Positions 1 to 9,112 of a stretch of DNA of 64,000 nucleotides are shown in pieces. Made by a program: the position numbers and the translations under genes. Within the stretch, counting starts at the first letter, position 1. Each line of letters starts with the position of its first letter. Location of the stretch: positions 581,501 to 645,500 of the forward strand of contig NZ_CP011797.1 in the NCBI RefSeq assembly GCF_002795845.1. Direction: 5' to 3'. Origin of the DNA: Reinekea forsetii (GTDB taxonomy: Bacteria; Pseudomonadota; Gammaproteobacteria; Pseudomonadales; Natronospirillaceae). The notes beneath the pieces are model-generated. The model worked only from the letters and a program-made list of their open reading frames with translations, did not search any database and was not told the DNA's origin.

Positions 1-2
1 TG

Positions 3-230
3 GTTTCAGCCCTATATGGAAAAATGTCCAGCGAATTTCCAAAGCTACATTATTACCTAAACCCAAACGACAACGACCGAAACGTAGAGTTTGACCCAAA
101 GAAGAATCTATTCATGAACTTACCCAAAGAAGAGCGACAAATTGGATTAACAGTGCACAGCACTTTGAACGCTCATTTTAGTTATTTGCAGGAAAAGTGG
201 CTTCAGTCAAAGCAGCTGGTGAGTCTTTAG
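3..230 (+). CDS. Hypothetical protein, possibly cut by the left edge
   Basis: The frame is open from the left edge and ends at 230; the first internal ATG is at 24, giving 68 residues. The protein is polar (NPNDNDR, FDPKKNLF, WLQSKQLVSL) with no signal peptide or membrane segment. I do not recognise a family. No clear Shine-Dalgarno precedes ATG 24, so this may equally be the C-terminus of a longer gene starting outside the window. It sits at the border of a gene-poor stretch with decayed coding remnants, so it may itself be a remnant. Confidence 0.35.
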   Translation, partial: VSALYGKMSSEFPKLHYYLNPNDNDRNVEFDPKKNLFMNLPKEERQIGLTVHSTLNAHFSYLQEKWLQSKQLVSL

Positions 231-1075
231 GTTGCTGGCGCATTCCGACAGTCGGGGCCCTGCTGACTTAGGATGTGATTGAATATTTCAAATCTCAATT
301 CAATTCGTCTGAATGAAAGCCTTGCCAATCAATCATCATTCCACTGTATCTAAATATTTTAATATTAGAACGGCGGCGTGACTGCGTCGCCTTTTCTTAG
401 ACGGACCGATATTCGCTATGAGTACTAAAGTGGATGTTCCTCTAAGGCTCGCGCTCAGGCTCCCTGTCAGGACAGAGTTCATCCGATATGACTATTAAAA
501 TATACATTAATATTAACTGGGCATGTCTATACATCCGAGTTTATCGCCATGCGTCTTGCCGCATTGGCGGGTCTTAAGGTTGCACCGGTAAAGATGATCC
601 AGGCAGCCAATTAGAAACCTGTCTTGCAACAGCGAATAATTTCTCTGTCAAAAGATGATGCGCGTAACATTTTTGAAAAAAATATCCGTGACAAAGGGAA
701 GCCGGCCCTCCGTCTGCGCTGAGGCCGATGTTAGCGAAGTTGATCGTAAACTACTTTTGGGGCGGTAGTTTTTAAATGCGTTTTCAATCGAGATGAACTG
801 ATAAGTCGGGCCATATTATTTAGAGAGGCTTAATGTGAGACCCACTTCAATACTGGTTATCTCCCTATGCCAGCAAGCGGTAGGTCCCACGATATTTTCG
901 CAATGAGCCGATGTGTGATGCAAAATACATGAAATTACGGAAATGTGTGAACGATGTCCCTCGGTTAAATGTGCTGGGCCGCGCTGGGGCTTGGCGTAAC
1001 CTATGTTGAATTTCAACAATTCAACAATCGGAGAGCAGGGGAGTCAAAGCCATTGATGTTTGGCGACATCCCCGG
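231..1075. other. Gene-poor region with decayed sequence
   Basis: About 845 bases with no convincing intact gene. Bases 537-614 look like a HipA fragment (listed separately). A short GC-rich hairpin followed by T residues, GGCGGCGTGACTGCGTCGCC, lies near 373-396 and could be a terminator. Short ORFs at 630-720 (+) and 816-1019 (-) have no recognisable composition or start signals. The region looks like an old insertion or deletion scar. Confidence 0.5.
537..614 (+). pseudogene. HipA-like kinase remnant
   Basis: One frame reads EFIAMRLAALAGLKVAPVKM and then stops at 612-614. This resembles the HipA stretch 'NE..CM.LA...GL.VAPV', from the segment preceding the catalytic core of HipA-type serine kinases of type II toxin-antitoxin systems. 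Only about 25 residues remain; no upstream HipB or downstream kinase motif is visible within several hundred bases. I read it as a relic of a hipBA module. The match is short, so it could be chance. Confidence 0.35.
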
Positions 1076-2407
1076 TCACCGGCGCGGCTGACTCAGAATG
1101 CTGCGCACATAGGCTGTGCCGTACTGGGCAAAATCACCCAATAGGTCGGCCACAACTGTTTCCATACGCTGATAGGCCTCTAGGCCAGATTCCTGCAAGA
1201 CAATATCCGGTAATTGGCTTTTCACGCCAAGATCGGAGTATTCAATGGCCGAATCGTTAATGAACTTTGCCGGCATGGCTTGCTGCAGAACCCGATCGAC
1301 TTGCTCAGCCTTATCGTAAGCGGTTTTTGCGATCAGCCCGATTACCTGTTCATTGGTAAATGGGACGCTGGTTTCCGGTGGCACCAAAGCGCTGATCAAT
1401 GGGCTGGTTTGGTGCGCAATATAGGCACGGTCCATCACTTCCTGTTGGAAGTCTTCCAGTGCCGTATGGCGGTTCGAGGTCAATTGAGTCGCCTTTTGCT
1501 GCGCACTCGGTAGGCCGATCACGCCCAACACGCCGGGTATTAGAATATCTAAGGTGCTGGCCCCGGGTAAGGGGGTGACATGGTATGGGTTGGAGAAGTC
1601 GCCGACATAGTGCAAACCCCAGCCCATAAACCGCCAGCCCCAGTAATCATGGCCTTGGGCAAAAGCAAACTCGGCTAATTGCTTAAAGAGTAAGATGCGG
1701 TATTCCGGATAGGTGCGTTTGAGGAAGCCGCCGGCGGCATAGATAATCTTTGGCTCATGATAGAAGCCCATGTGAAACGGGGCCTGCGTGCCATAGGGCA
1801 GGGCCGGATTGCCAAAGGGTTGAGCACCAAAACCATACTCTAGGCCATAGTCGGTATTGCTGTCGGTGAACAGGCCAATGTCTAAGCCGTGGTCGGGTTC
1901 ATCATTAGCCGTGGTGACCACGTCCAGTGGCGCCACACGGCGTCCTTCAGTCAACTGTATTAATTGGACCTCTTCCAGGTGAACTGGGTCGGTTAGGGTT
2001 CTGACATCGCTTGCCGCGATCGGCATGCCGTCTCTCGCCTCACCGGGTAATAACTGAACGTAAAGCGCGAGCTTCGAATTGGGGTTAATACGGATCGCTT
2101 GAGTGAAACGCTGGCGAACGCTTTGGGCATCGCCGTTGGCGATAAAACGCAGACTGTCTGGCCGGGGCGCGTAATGCCATAACGAATTCCGCAACTGCTG
2201 CTCCTGTTCATCCAGAAACACGGCCAGGTCTGATTCCGTGGCCATCAGGAAGGCCTCTATGCTTTCCACCTCGACCGGGGCGGCATCGCGTACCTCGGGT
2301 AAGGCCTGCAGTAGGTCGTGACTGATGAGCGTGTGGTTGGACCAGCTGTATACCCAGGGGGCCTGGGCCGCCAGCAATAACAGTAGCAATAGGGATTTTA
2401 ATTTCAT
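1076..2407 (-). CDS. Secreted zinc-dependent phospholipase C / S1-P1 nuclease-like protein
   Basis: 443 residues from ATG 2407; a TTG four codons upstream (2419) is also in frame but the ATG gives a compact signal peptide (MKLKSLLLLLLLAAQAPWVYS). The mature protein would begin near Trp22 (WSNHT), as in zinc phospholipase C and S1/P1 nucleases, where the N-terminal Trp helps bind the tri-zinc site. A second cluster at about residues 264-276 (GLHYVGDFSNPYH) fits the H-x3-D-x5-H zinc ligand pattern of that fold. It is expected to act in the periplasm or outside the cell on phospholipids or another phosphodiester. It stands alone between the gene-poor left end and the convergent-side SbtA gene. 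The fold assignment is fairly firm; the substrate is not. Confidence 0.6.
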   Translation of the reverse strand: MKLKSLLLLLLLAAQAPWVYSWSNHTLISHDLLQALPEVRDAAPVEVESIEAFLMATESDLAVFLDEQEQQLRNSLWHYAPRPDSLRFIANGDAQSVRQRFTQAIRINPNSKLALYVQLLPGEARDGMPIAASDVRTLTDPVHLEEVQLIQLTEGRRVAPLDVVTTANDEPDHGLDIGLFTDSNTDYGLEYGFGAQPFGNPALPYGTQAPFHMGFYHEPKIIYAAGGFLKRTYPEYRILLFKQLAEFAFAQGHDYWGWRFMGWGLHYVGDFSNPYHVTPLPGASTLDILIPGVLGVIGLPSAQQKATQLTSNRHTALEDFQQEVMDRAYIAHQTSPLISALVPPETSVPFTNEQVIGLIAKTAYDKAEQVDRVLQQAMPAKFINDSAIEYSDLGVKSQLPDIVLQESGLEAYQRMETVVADLLGDFAQYGTAYVRSILSQPRR

Positions 2408-2824
2408 ATTATTGACCAATTAGGGCTTAAAAGCAGAGGCTAACGTAGCGCATTCGCCTTGATAAACCCAGTAGTCATTCTGCGCGGCGATGCCATGGTT
2501 CACGATGACGGAGCAGCCAATCTTGTTCGGCGTGCTGCGCTTAATAGAGGCTGGGTAAGTCTTCAAACCCTAGAGCGTCCGGCCTGGGGCCTTGGCAGTT
2601 CCGACACAGCGATTAACCAACCAAATTCTACCTTGTTCACCGTTGCACCTATTTGATAAGTAATTATCAAAAAGGCTTTGTGGTGAAAATAATAGTATGC
2701 CGCTCTGGTTCCCTTGAAGTGGGCTCTGGTTTCCTTGAAGTGGGCGCTGGCACAACACTAATAGAATTTTTGGCCGCTCATCCCCGAGTGGCTGTAACAA
2801 CTGAGACATTAAATTGGAGACGTA

Positions 2825-3766
2825 ATGCCCGATATCGTAGTGATGTTTTTTATGCTTGGATTGGTCGCCGGTATCGTCCGCTCGGATTTAGCCGTGCCAA
2901 AGGCGACTTACCAAACCTTGAGTTTGTTGCTGATGTTAACCATCGGCCTTAAGGGCGGGATGGCTCTATACGGCAATATGGGTTGGCAAGTCCTGCCGGA
3001 ATTACTAACCGTGATGGCCTTGGGTGCTTTGATACCGGTACTCATTTTCCCCATCGTACGCAAAGTCATCGGTTTGAATTTGGCAGACAGCGCGAGTATT
3101 GCCGCTCATTATGGTTCCGTCAGTGCCGGCACCTTTGCCGTGGCGCTGGCTTATGTCGAAGCCCGCGGTTTGGTTCTGGCCCCAGAAGTGACCCTGTATC
3201 TTGTTGCAATGGAGCTGCCCGCTATTGTTGTCGGTCTGTTGATTTATCGTCGTTTTCAAAAGCGGACCGTTGGCGTGGTAAAGCCGACGATGGCCAAACT
3301 GTGGCATGAGGCCTTTACCAACCAGGGTGTCATATTGCTGTTAGGCGGCGTAGTAATTGGTCTAATGTATGGACCGATAAAAGGCGCTGCCGTAACCGAT
3401 TTGTATACCGGTGCCTTCAAGGCGGTACTGGCGTTATTTTTACTGGACATGGGCTTAACCGCCGCATCAACATTGAGACCCTTTCCTCTGCATCATTGGC
3501 GCTTATTAACTTTTGCCTTGATCGCCCCGCCAATATTGGCGGTGATCGGCATCACCGCCGGTAAATTGCTCGGCATGTCCGAAGGCACCTTGATTATCGT
3601 TGCCAGCTTGACCGCCAGTGCATCTTATATTGCTGCGCCAGTAGCGATAAAAGGCGCGATACCCGAGGCTGATATCGGCCTGGCGATGTTAGCCGCTCTT
3701 GGGCTTACTTTTCCGCTCAACGTCCTAGTCGGAATTTCGTTTTATCATTACTTAATTTTGCTGTGA
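2825..3766 (+). CDS. SbtA-like sodium-dependent bicarbonate transporter family protein
   Basis: 313 residues, hydrophobic throughout with about ten predicted membrane spans in two similar halves, beginning MPDIVVMFFMLGLVAGIVRS. The motifs KATYQTLSLLLMLTIGLKGG and, in the second half, LDMGLTAAS and SLTASASYIAAPVA are those of the SbtA superfamily (Na+/HCO3- symporters first known from cyanobacteria). Many heterotrophic proteobacteria carry a homologue whose substrate has not been fixed, so bicarbonate is an inference from the family. ATG 2825 is preceded by a good Shine-Dalgarno (ttGGAGacgta). No PII-like SbtB gene is adjacent. A hairpin at 3821-3850 follows it. Confidence 0.75.
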   Translation: MPDIVVMFFMLGLVAGIVRSDLAVPKATYQTLSLLLMLTIGLKGGMALYGNMGWQVLPELLTVMALGALIPVLIFPIVRKVIGLNLADSASIAAHYGSVSAGTFAVALAYVEARGLVLAPEVTLYLVAMELPAIVVGLLIYRRFQKRTVGVVKPTMAKLWHEAFTNQGVILLLGGVVIGLMYGPIKGAAVTDLYTGAFKAVLALFLLDMGLTAASTLRPFPLHHWRLLTFALIAPPILAVIGITAGKLLGMSEGTLIIVASLTASASYIAAPVAIKGAIPEADIGLAMLAALGLTFPLNVLVGISFYHYLILL

Positions 3767-3820
3767 TCGCTGCTTGAAAAGCTAATTTAAAAATCACCCA
3801 AAGCAGAACCCTGGCTCAAG

Positions 3821-3857
3821 CCTCGATAGTCAATTGACGCTCTATCGAGGTGTTTGT
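3821..3857 (+). terminator. Probable terminator after the SbtA-like gene
   Basis: Perfect 9-bp inverted repeat CCTCGATAG / CTATCGAGG (3821-3829 and 3842-3850) with a 12-base loop, followed by TGTTTGT. The T tract is weak, so this is a likely rather than certain intrinsic terminator. Confidence 0.5.
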
Positions 3858-4044
3858 CTCGTAGGCGAGCGTGACGCCTAAGTCCGGTTATTCATCTCTC
3901 CTCGGCGCTGGTTAATTGCCAAGGTCGGTTTGACGAATAGCCAATACTAAACTAGGTTAAGCCGCACATGGAAATACGCTATGCGCGGGGGTATTGGATG
4001 TTCACAAAAAATGGCTGCGGGCCACAAACGCTGTTCAATGCCTT

Positions 4045-6045
4045 ATGAAAATTCTCAATCTGCTTTTTTTTAACCTAATGTCTTTGCTCTGTGTAGCGGG
4101 TTATGCTGAGCCAAACCTTAGGTTGTCATCTTACGATCTACCACCTTACATCGGCCAAAACCTAAACAATCAGGGTGCCCTCTATGAGATCGTAACGGCG
4201 GCGTTTGTGCAGGCAGAGCGCCTTGTCGAGATTGATTTTTTCCCCACCACTCGGGCCATTAACTTCGCCTTGATCGGAGAGTATCAAGCCGTCTTCCCCG
4301 TGACCTATGATGCCGTGATGAGCGGAAAGTTTTTGGTGTCCGAGCCCATCGCCTCATACCAGCTGGGTTTGTTGGGTAAAAAAAGCATCGAGGCCTCAGG
4401 CGCTAAAATTTCAGAAGCGACCACTATCGCGGTGCTGCGCGGGTCCATATCGGAACAGGCGAAAATTGCCTTTGCGCCGGCCCAGTTTTTATATGTTAGC
4501 CGCAACGAACAAGCCATGAAGATGTTGTATGCCGGGCGTGTTAACTACGTACTCATAGACAAGTTCAACGCCGCCGACCTGATGGTCGATCAGTTCCCCT
4601 ACATGATTGGGCAATTTACCTTTCCAAAGCAGTTTATTGAAAGCATCGATTTGTATGTGGCGTTTTCAAAAAAATCGGCCCAGGCTCAGGAGAATTTGGC
4701 ATCCTTTAATAGTGCGCTTAAGCAACTCAAGGCCCAGGGCGTGATCGACTCGCTGATGAATCGCCACGGCCTGTTGTTGTTTGAGCAGTCTGCCGAGCAC
4801 AAGGTATTGCGCATCGCCACGGTAGCGAATGGCGATATGGTACTGATGCAACGCCTGTCCAGGGAATACGAGCAACTGCATCCGGCTATCCGGCTTGATT
4901 GGCGCGTATTAGATGAGTCTATTTTACGGCGACGGTTGTTGAGCGACTTAGCCATCGGCGAAGGCCAATACGATGTGATGACCATTGGTTCCTATGAGGT
5001 GCCGGTGTGGGACAAACAAAATTGGCTGTCGCCGTTAACGGACTTGCCCGAGGACTATGATCAAGCCGATCTGATCGATGTGATCCGGGACAGTCTGTCA
5101 TACAACGGCGAGCTCTACGCCTTGCCCTTTTATGGCGAGAGTTCGATGACCTATTATCGCCGCGATCTGTTTGACCGAGCCGGTCTCACCATGCCCGCGG
5201 AACCTACCTGGGAGCAGATCCGAACCTTTGCCGCAACACTGCATGCGCCCGATGAGGGTATCTATGGGTTGTGTTTGCGTGGCAAGGTCGGATGGGGTGA
5301 GAATATTACCAATATAGGCACTCTGGTAAATACCTTCGGCGGGCAGTGGTTTGATCTGCAATGGGTACCCCAATTGGATACGCCAGCCTGGCACCAGGCG
5401 GTGAATGTCTATGTTGATCTGGTTCAATCGTTCGGGCCACCCGATACCTATAAAAATGGCTTTTCTGAGAACCTTAGGCTGTTTGCCGAAGGGCATTGCG
5501 CACTGTGGGTCGACGCGACGGTCGCCGCCGGACTGCTGTTTGATGCCGGTCGCTCCACGGTGGCCGATACGGTATGGTTTGCGCCGGCGCCTGTGGCCCT
5601 TACGCCGAAGGGGTCGGCCTGGTTATGGGCTTGGTCATTGGCCATCCCCTCATCGTCTAAGCTACAGGCCGAGGCAAAAGACTTTATCGCCTGGGCCACG
5701 TCTAAGGACTATATCAATAGGGTGGCCGAGTACGAGGGTTGGCTAGCCGTGCCGCCCGGTACGCGCAAGTCGACCTATGCCAATAAAAACTATCGCCAGG
5801 CTGCGCCCTTTGCCGACTATGTATTTGACGCCATTAACAGTGCTAACCCTCGGGATGCCACCCTAACGGCCAATCCCTATACCGGCATACAATTTGTCGC
5901 GGTGCCGGAATTCACCGCAATCGGTAATTTTGTCTCGCAGAGCATTAATGCGGTGCTGCAAGGTAAGCTGACGGTCGACCAAGCGCTAGCCAAGTCTCAG
6001 GCATTTACGCTGGACGTTATGAAAAATGCCGGAACGGCTCAGTAG
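4045..6045 (+). CDS. Tandem periplasmic binding protein: SBP family 3 domain fused to SBP family 1 domain
   Basis: 666 residues from ATG 4045, which gives a proper signal peptide (MKILNLLFFNLMSLLCVAGYAEP); a TTG at 3994 would add 17 polar residues. Residues about 22-245 resemble the amino-acid-type bacterial extracellular solute-binding family 3 (LSSYDLPPYIGQ, then a family-3-like domain end AQGVIDSLMNRHG). Residues about 252-660 form a second full binding protein of the sugar/polyol type, family 1 (YDVMTIGSYEVPVWDKQNW, LPFYGESSMTYYRRDLFDRA, PAEPTWEQI, FAEGHCALWVDATVA). No permease or ATPase lies nearby, so it is an orphan, or it could be a sensing protein. No transmembrane or signalling domain follows. 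Each domain call is firm; the role of the fusion is unknown. Confidence 0.75.
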   Translation: MKILNLLFFNLMSLLCVAGYAEPNLRLSSYDLPPYIGQNLNNQGALYEIVTAAFVQAERLVEIDFFPTTRAINFALIGEYQAVFPVTYDAVMSGKFLVSEPIASYQLGLLGKKSIEASGAKISEATTIAVLRGSISEQAKIAFAPAQFLYVSRNEQAMKMLYAGRVNYVLIDKFNAADLMVDQFPYMIGQFTFPKQFIESIDLYVAFSKKSAQAQENLASFNSALKQLKAQGVIDSLMNRHGLLLFEQSAEHKVLRIATVANGDMVLMQRLSREYEQLHPAIRLDWRVLDESILRRRLLSDLAIGEGQYDVMTIGSYEVPVWDKQNWLSPLTDLPEDYDQADLIDVIRDSLSYNGELYALPFYGESSMTYYRRDLFDRAGLTMPAEPTWEQIRTFAATLHAPDEGIYGLCLRGKVGWGENITNIGTLVNTFGGQWFDLQWVPQLDTPAWHQAVNVYVDLVQSFGPPDTYKNGFSENLRLFAEGHCALWVDATVAAGLLFDAGRSTVADTVWFAPAPVALTPKGSAWLWAWSLAIPSSSKLQAEAKDFIAWATSKDYINRVAEYEGWLAVPPGTRKSTYANKNYRQAAPFADYVFDAINSANPRDATLTANPYTGIQFVAVPEFTAIGNFVSQSINAVLQGKLTVDQALAKSQAFTLDVMKNAGTAQ

Positions 6046-6069
6046 AACTGCCCGGCAGCAGAGACGCTG

Positions 6070-6987
6070 TTACAGCTCCAGTTCGGCCAAGCGCAGTTTG
6101 TTGTGCGCCACCCGGGTGAGGATGGTGGCCAGGTGTCCGGCCATCAAGGTCATCGGGCTGTCTTTGCGATGAATGATGTAGAGCGGATAGCTGGGGATAC
6201 CCTGCGCGATGGGCACCTGAATTAGGTGGTCGGCATACTGCGGTACCTGGGTCAATTTGGCCGGTAGCAGGGCCACTGCATCGGCGGCAAACAGAAACCC
6301 CAGCGTGCTGGTCAACGAAAAGCATTCCATGGTCGGCGTGGGGGTCGATAGGCCGGCGGCCTCAAATACCTTGACCACGAGTGGACTCAGGCTGGCGCCG
6401 GCGCCAATGTGTATCCAGTTGGCCTGCTCCAACTCAGTCAGGGTGGTGCAGGCGGCAAACCGGCTTTGGGCGTTGGTGACCACGGCCATCGGCATGGTTT
6501 CAAGCACCTCAATGCTAAATTCACTGGCTGGTAGTGGCTCCCACAGCGGGCAAACCGCGAAATCGATCTGACCGCTGCGCAGTTGTTCGACCGCCACGGC
6601 CTGCAGTCCTTCATAGATCTCCAATCGGGTCGCCGGAAACTGGTGTTGAAATAGCCGCACGGTTTGCGGAATCAGATCCACCGTGGAGGCCGGTGCCACC
6701 GAGATGCGCACCACACTGTCGAGCGCCCCGCGCAGCTGGTCCATCTCCGCGCGCGCGCGTTCGGTCTCATTGACGATGGTGCGGGCGCGCACCAGAAAGT
6801 GCTCGCCATAGCGGGTCAGTTCAATGCCCTGTGCGCTGCGCACCATTAGGGGCACACCCAGTTCCGCTTCTAAGGCCCGGATCTTCTTCGATAGGCCGGG
6901 CTGGGAGCGGTTGAGCTGCTTGGCACCGGCGCGGATGCTGCCGCCGTCGACCACGGCAATAAAGGCCTCAATAAGTTCCAGCTTCAC
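6070..6987 (-). CDS. LysR-family transcriptional regulator
   Basis: 305 residues. The N-terminal winged helix-turn-helix (about residues 1-60: MKLELIEAFIAVVDGGSIRA, GAKQLNRSQPGLSKKIRALE, LGVPLMVRSAQGIELT) is typical of LysR proteins; the rest is the periplasmic-binding-like effector domain. It is divergent from pobA with 186 bases between the two starts, so control of pobA is plausible. The usual PobR proteins are AraC- or IclR-type, so this would be a different solution. It may also regulate the tandem binding protein gene, which ends 24 bases from its stop. A TTAGT/ACTAA palindrome at 7014-7027 is a candidate binding site. Confidence 0.85.
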   Translation of the reverse strand: MKLELIEAFIAVVDGGSIRAGAKQLNRSQPGLSKKIRALEAELGVPLMVRSAQGIELTRYGEHFLVRARTIVNETERARAEMDQLRGALDSVVRISVAPASTVDLIPQTVRLFQHQFPATRLEIYEGLQAVAVEQLRSGQIDFAVCPLWEPLPASEFSIEVLETMPMAVVTNAQSRFAACTTLTELEQANWIHIGAGASLSPLVVKVFEAAGLSTPTPTMECFSLTSTLGFLFAADAVALLPAKLTQVPQYADHLIQVPIAQGIPSYPLYIIHRKDSPMTLMAGHLATILTRVAHNKLRLAELEL

Positions 6988-7013
6988 AATGCGTTCTCCC
7001 TAGGCTATATCAA

Positions 7014-7027
7014 TTAGTTATCACTAA
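7014..7027. promoter_or_regulatory. Candidate LysR binding site between lysR and pobA
   Basis: Palindrome TTAGT-TATC-ACTAA, 27 bases upstream of the LysR start codon and about 150 bases upstream of pobA. It has the T...A dyad form and spacing common for LysR recognition sites. This is inferred from symmetry and position only. Confidence 0.35.
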
Positions 7028-7173
7028 GCGTAAATGGGTATCTTTTGGAATAGTAATGCCAATGGTACGTTTTGGCTATGACTTGTGTGCAGCGATACTC
7101 GCTTGGGCCGATACGGTTCGATCACACAGGGATCACCTAACAATAATTGCCTAGCACAAAGTGGAGCGTATTC

Positions 7174-8385
7174 ATGACACAGACCCATAAGACCCAGCCC
7201 CCGGTTCTGAAAACACAGGTGGCCATCATCGGCGGTGGCCCGTCGGGCATGCTCTTGTCGTTGTTGCTCAGCAAAGAAGGCATCGACAACGTGGTGCTGG
7301 AACGCTCCAGTCGTGACCATGTCTTAGCGCGTATCCGCGCCGGGGTCTTGGAGTGGGGCAGTGTTGAACTGTTGCGTCGGGCCGGCGTCGGCGCCCGCAT
7401 GGACCGTGATGGCCATGTGCACAACGGTACACGCGTCGCCTGGCAGGGTGAACATACCATGCTGATCGATTCCAAAAAATGGACCGGTAAATCCTTTATG
7501 GCCTACGGCCAATCCTATGTGACCGAGGATCTCTATGCCGCGGTATCCGAGATCGAGACCCCGGTGTTGCACGATGTCAGTGATGTGCAGTTGCATGAGC
7601 TGACCGGTGCCAGTCACGTTACCTTTGTGCAAGACGGGGTCGCGCAACGACTCGATTGCGACTTTATTGCCGGCTGCGACGGTTTTCACGGCGTGTCGCG
7701 CCAAGCCATACCAGCCAGCGTGCAAAAGAACTATGAAAAGGTTTATCCCTTCGGTTGGTTGGGTGTCTTATCGGAAACCCCGCCCTTACCCGACCTCTGG
7801 TATGTGCAGCACGAACGCGGCTTTGCCCTCGCCTCGCAACGTAGTGCAATGCTCAGCCGCTATTATGTGCAATGCCCAATCACCGATCGGGTCGAAGACT
7901 GGTCCGATGAACGGTTCTGGAACGAACTGATCGCCCGTTTTCCGCCGGAGATTGGCAGTGCCATTATCACCGGCCCCTCGATCGAGAAGTCGATTGCTCC
8001 GTTGCGCAGCTTTGTCACCGAACCGATGCGCTATGGCGCCTTGTTTCTGTGCGGCGACGCGGCGCACATCGTGCCACCCACGGGCGCTAAGGGCCTGAAC
8101 CTGGCCTTGTCGGATGTCTACTATCTGTGGCGCGGCCTGACTCAGCACTATCAGCAGGGCAGTGATACCTTGCTCGATCGTTATTCTGAGGTCGCGCTCG
8201 ATCGTGTTTGGAAAACGGAACGTTTCAGCTGGTGGATGACGTCTTTATTACACGTCTTTCCCGAGCAATCGAGCTTCGACCATCGAACCCAAGCCGCCGA
8301 GCTCAATAGCATTCTGGCCTCAGAACACGCCCAAGCCTGGCTGGCCGAGCAGTACGCCGGCTTCCCGGTTGAAGATTGGGGTTGA
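7174..8385 (+). CDS. pobA: 4-hydroxybenzoate 3-monooxygenase
   Basis: 403 residues, the usual PobA length, from ATG 7174 with Shine-Dalgarno GTGGAG; an in-frame TTG at 7147 is less likely. The enzyme uses FAD, NADPH and O2 to convert 4-hydroxybenzoate to protocatechuate in the cytoplasm. Visible family marks are the Rossmann FAD motif (VAIIGGGPSGMLLS), RIRAGVLEWG, the conserved DCDFIAGCDGFHG, VYPFGWLGVLSE, the second FAD motif LCGDAAHIVPPTGAKGLNLA and ERFSWWMTSLLH near the C-terminus. Protocatechuate ring-cleavage genes are not in this window, so the rest of the pathway must be elsewhere. Divergent from a LysR gene. Confidence 0.93.
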   Translation: MTQTHKTQPPVLKTQVAIIGGGPSGMLLSLLLSKEGIDNVVLERSSRDHVLARIRAGVLEWGSVELLRRAGVGARMDRDGHVHNGTRVAWQGEHTMLIDSKKWTGKSFMAYGQSYVTEDLYAAVSEIETPVLHDVSDVQLHELTGASHVTFVQDGVAQRLDCDFIAGCDGFHGVSRQAIPASVQKNYEKVYPFGWLGVLSETPPLPDLWYVQHERGFALASQRSAMLSRYYVQCPITDRVEDWSDERFWNELIARFPPEIGSAIITGPSIEKSIAPLRSFVTEPMRYGALFLCGDAAHIVPPTGAKGLNLALSDVYYLWRGLTQHYQQGSDTLLDRYSEVALDRVWKTERFSWWMTSLLHVFPEQSSFDHRTQAAELNSILASEHAQAWLAEQYAGFPVEDWG

Positions 8386-8522
8386 ATCCCTATAGCCCTT
8401 TAAGCAGTCGTTAGACTGTGACAATGGGCCGAAGCGGCAGATTGCTTGGTTAAAAACAGCAACCGGAGTGTTATGGTTATCCCGTGTCGGCGTATCCTGC
8501 CGTCTCTGTTAACTGGGAATAT

Positions 8523-9029
8523 ATGACCATGATGTCCGACCTTAGGCTGCGCAATGTCACCGAACGGGATCTGGAGCGCTGTTTCGCTATAGAACAGATT
8601 GCCTATGCCGGTGATGAGGCGGCCAGCAAAGAAAAAATCCTTAAACGCATTCGGCAATACCCCGAAGGTTTTATTGTCCTGGAAAATGATCACGAGGTGA
8701 TCGGTTTTATCAATTGCGGGGCAACCGACAGGGTAGAGATGGCCGATGATGAATTTAAATCGTTGGTCGGGCATGATCCCAAGGGGAAGAAGATAGTGAT
8801 TATGTCGGTCGTGGTGCATCCGGACTACCAGCAGCAGGGCATGGCCGGCCGGCTGCTGGTGCACTTTATTGACGCCATGCGAACGCTGGGTAAAACCGAC
8901 CTATACCTGATGTGCCAAACTGAATTGATCGATCTCTATGCCCGCTATGGATTCGTTTATCTGACCGAATCGGCCTCCGATCACGGCGGTCTGAGCTGGC
9001 ACGAGATGCGCTTAACGCTCTTACCCTAA
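8523..9029 (+). CDS. GNAT-family N-acetyltransferase
   Basis: 168 residues from ATG 8523 (GGGAA four to five bases upstream); a GTG at 8484 would add 13 residues lacking similarity to the fold. The acetyl-CoA-binding motif is present (VVVHPDYQQQGMAGRLLVHF, with QQQGMAG as the Q-x-x-G-x-A loop), followed by the fold's typical C-terminal strand region LIDLYARYGFVYL. The target is unknown. It lies between pobA and a small Trp-rich protein gene, all on the same strand but not tightly packed. Confidence 0.8.
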   Translation: MTMMSDLRLRNVTERDLERCFAIEQIAYAGDEAASKEKILKRIRQYPEGFIVLENDHEVIGFINCGATDRVEMADDEFKSLVGHDPKGKKIVIMSVVVHPDYQQQGMAGRLLVHFIDAMRTLGKTDLYLMCQTELIDLYARYGFVYLTESASDHGGLSWHEMRLTLLP

Positions 9030-9112
9030 GGCGGCGCCAAAAAGGCGCAGCCACCCTGATCCAACTGGGATCGGGTCGAGTATCTATAGCCGAACCCGTC
9101 TTTGGAGTCCCG

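Noticed and set aside
816-1019. 67-residue reverse ORF in the gene-poor left part
   Set aside because: No family likeness, no clear Shine-Dalgarno, mixed Cys/His/Pro composition; not called.
5098-5496. 132-residue reverse ORF over the tandem binding protein gene
   Set aside because: Antisense to a convincing exported protein.
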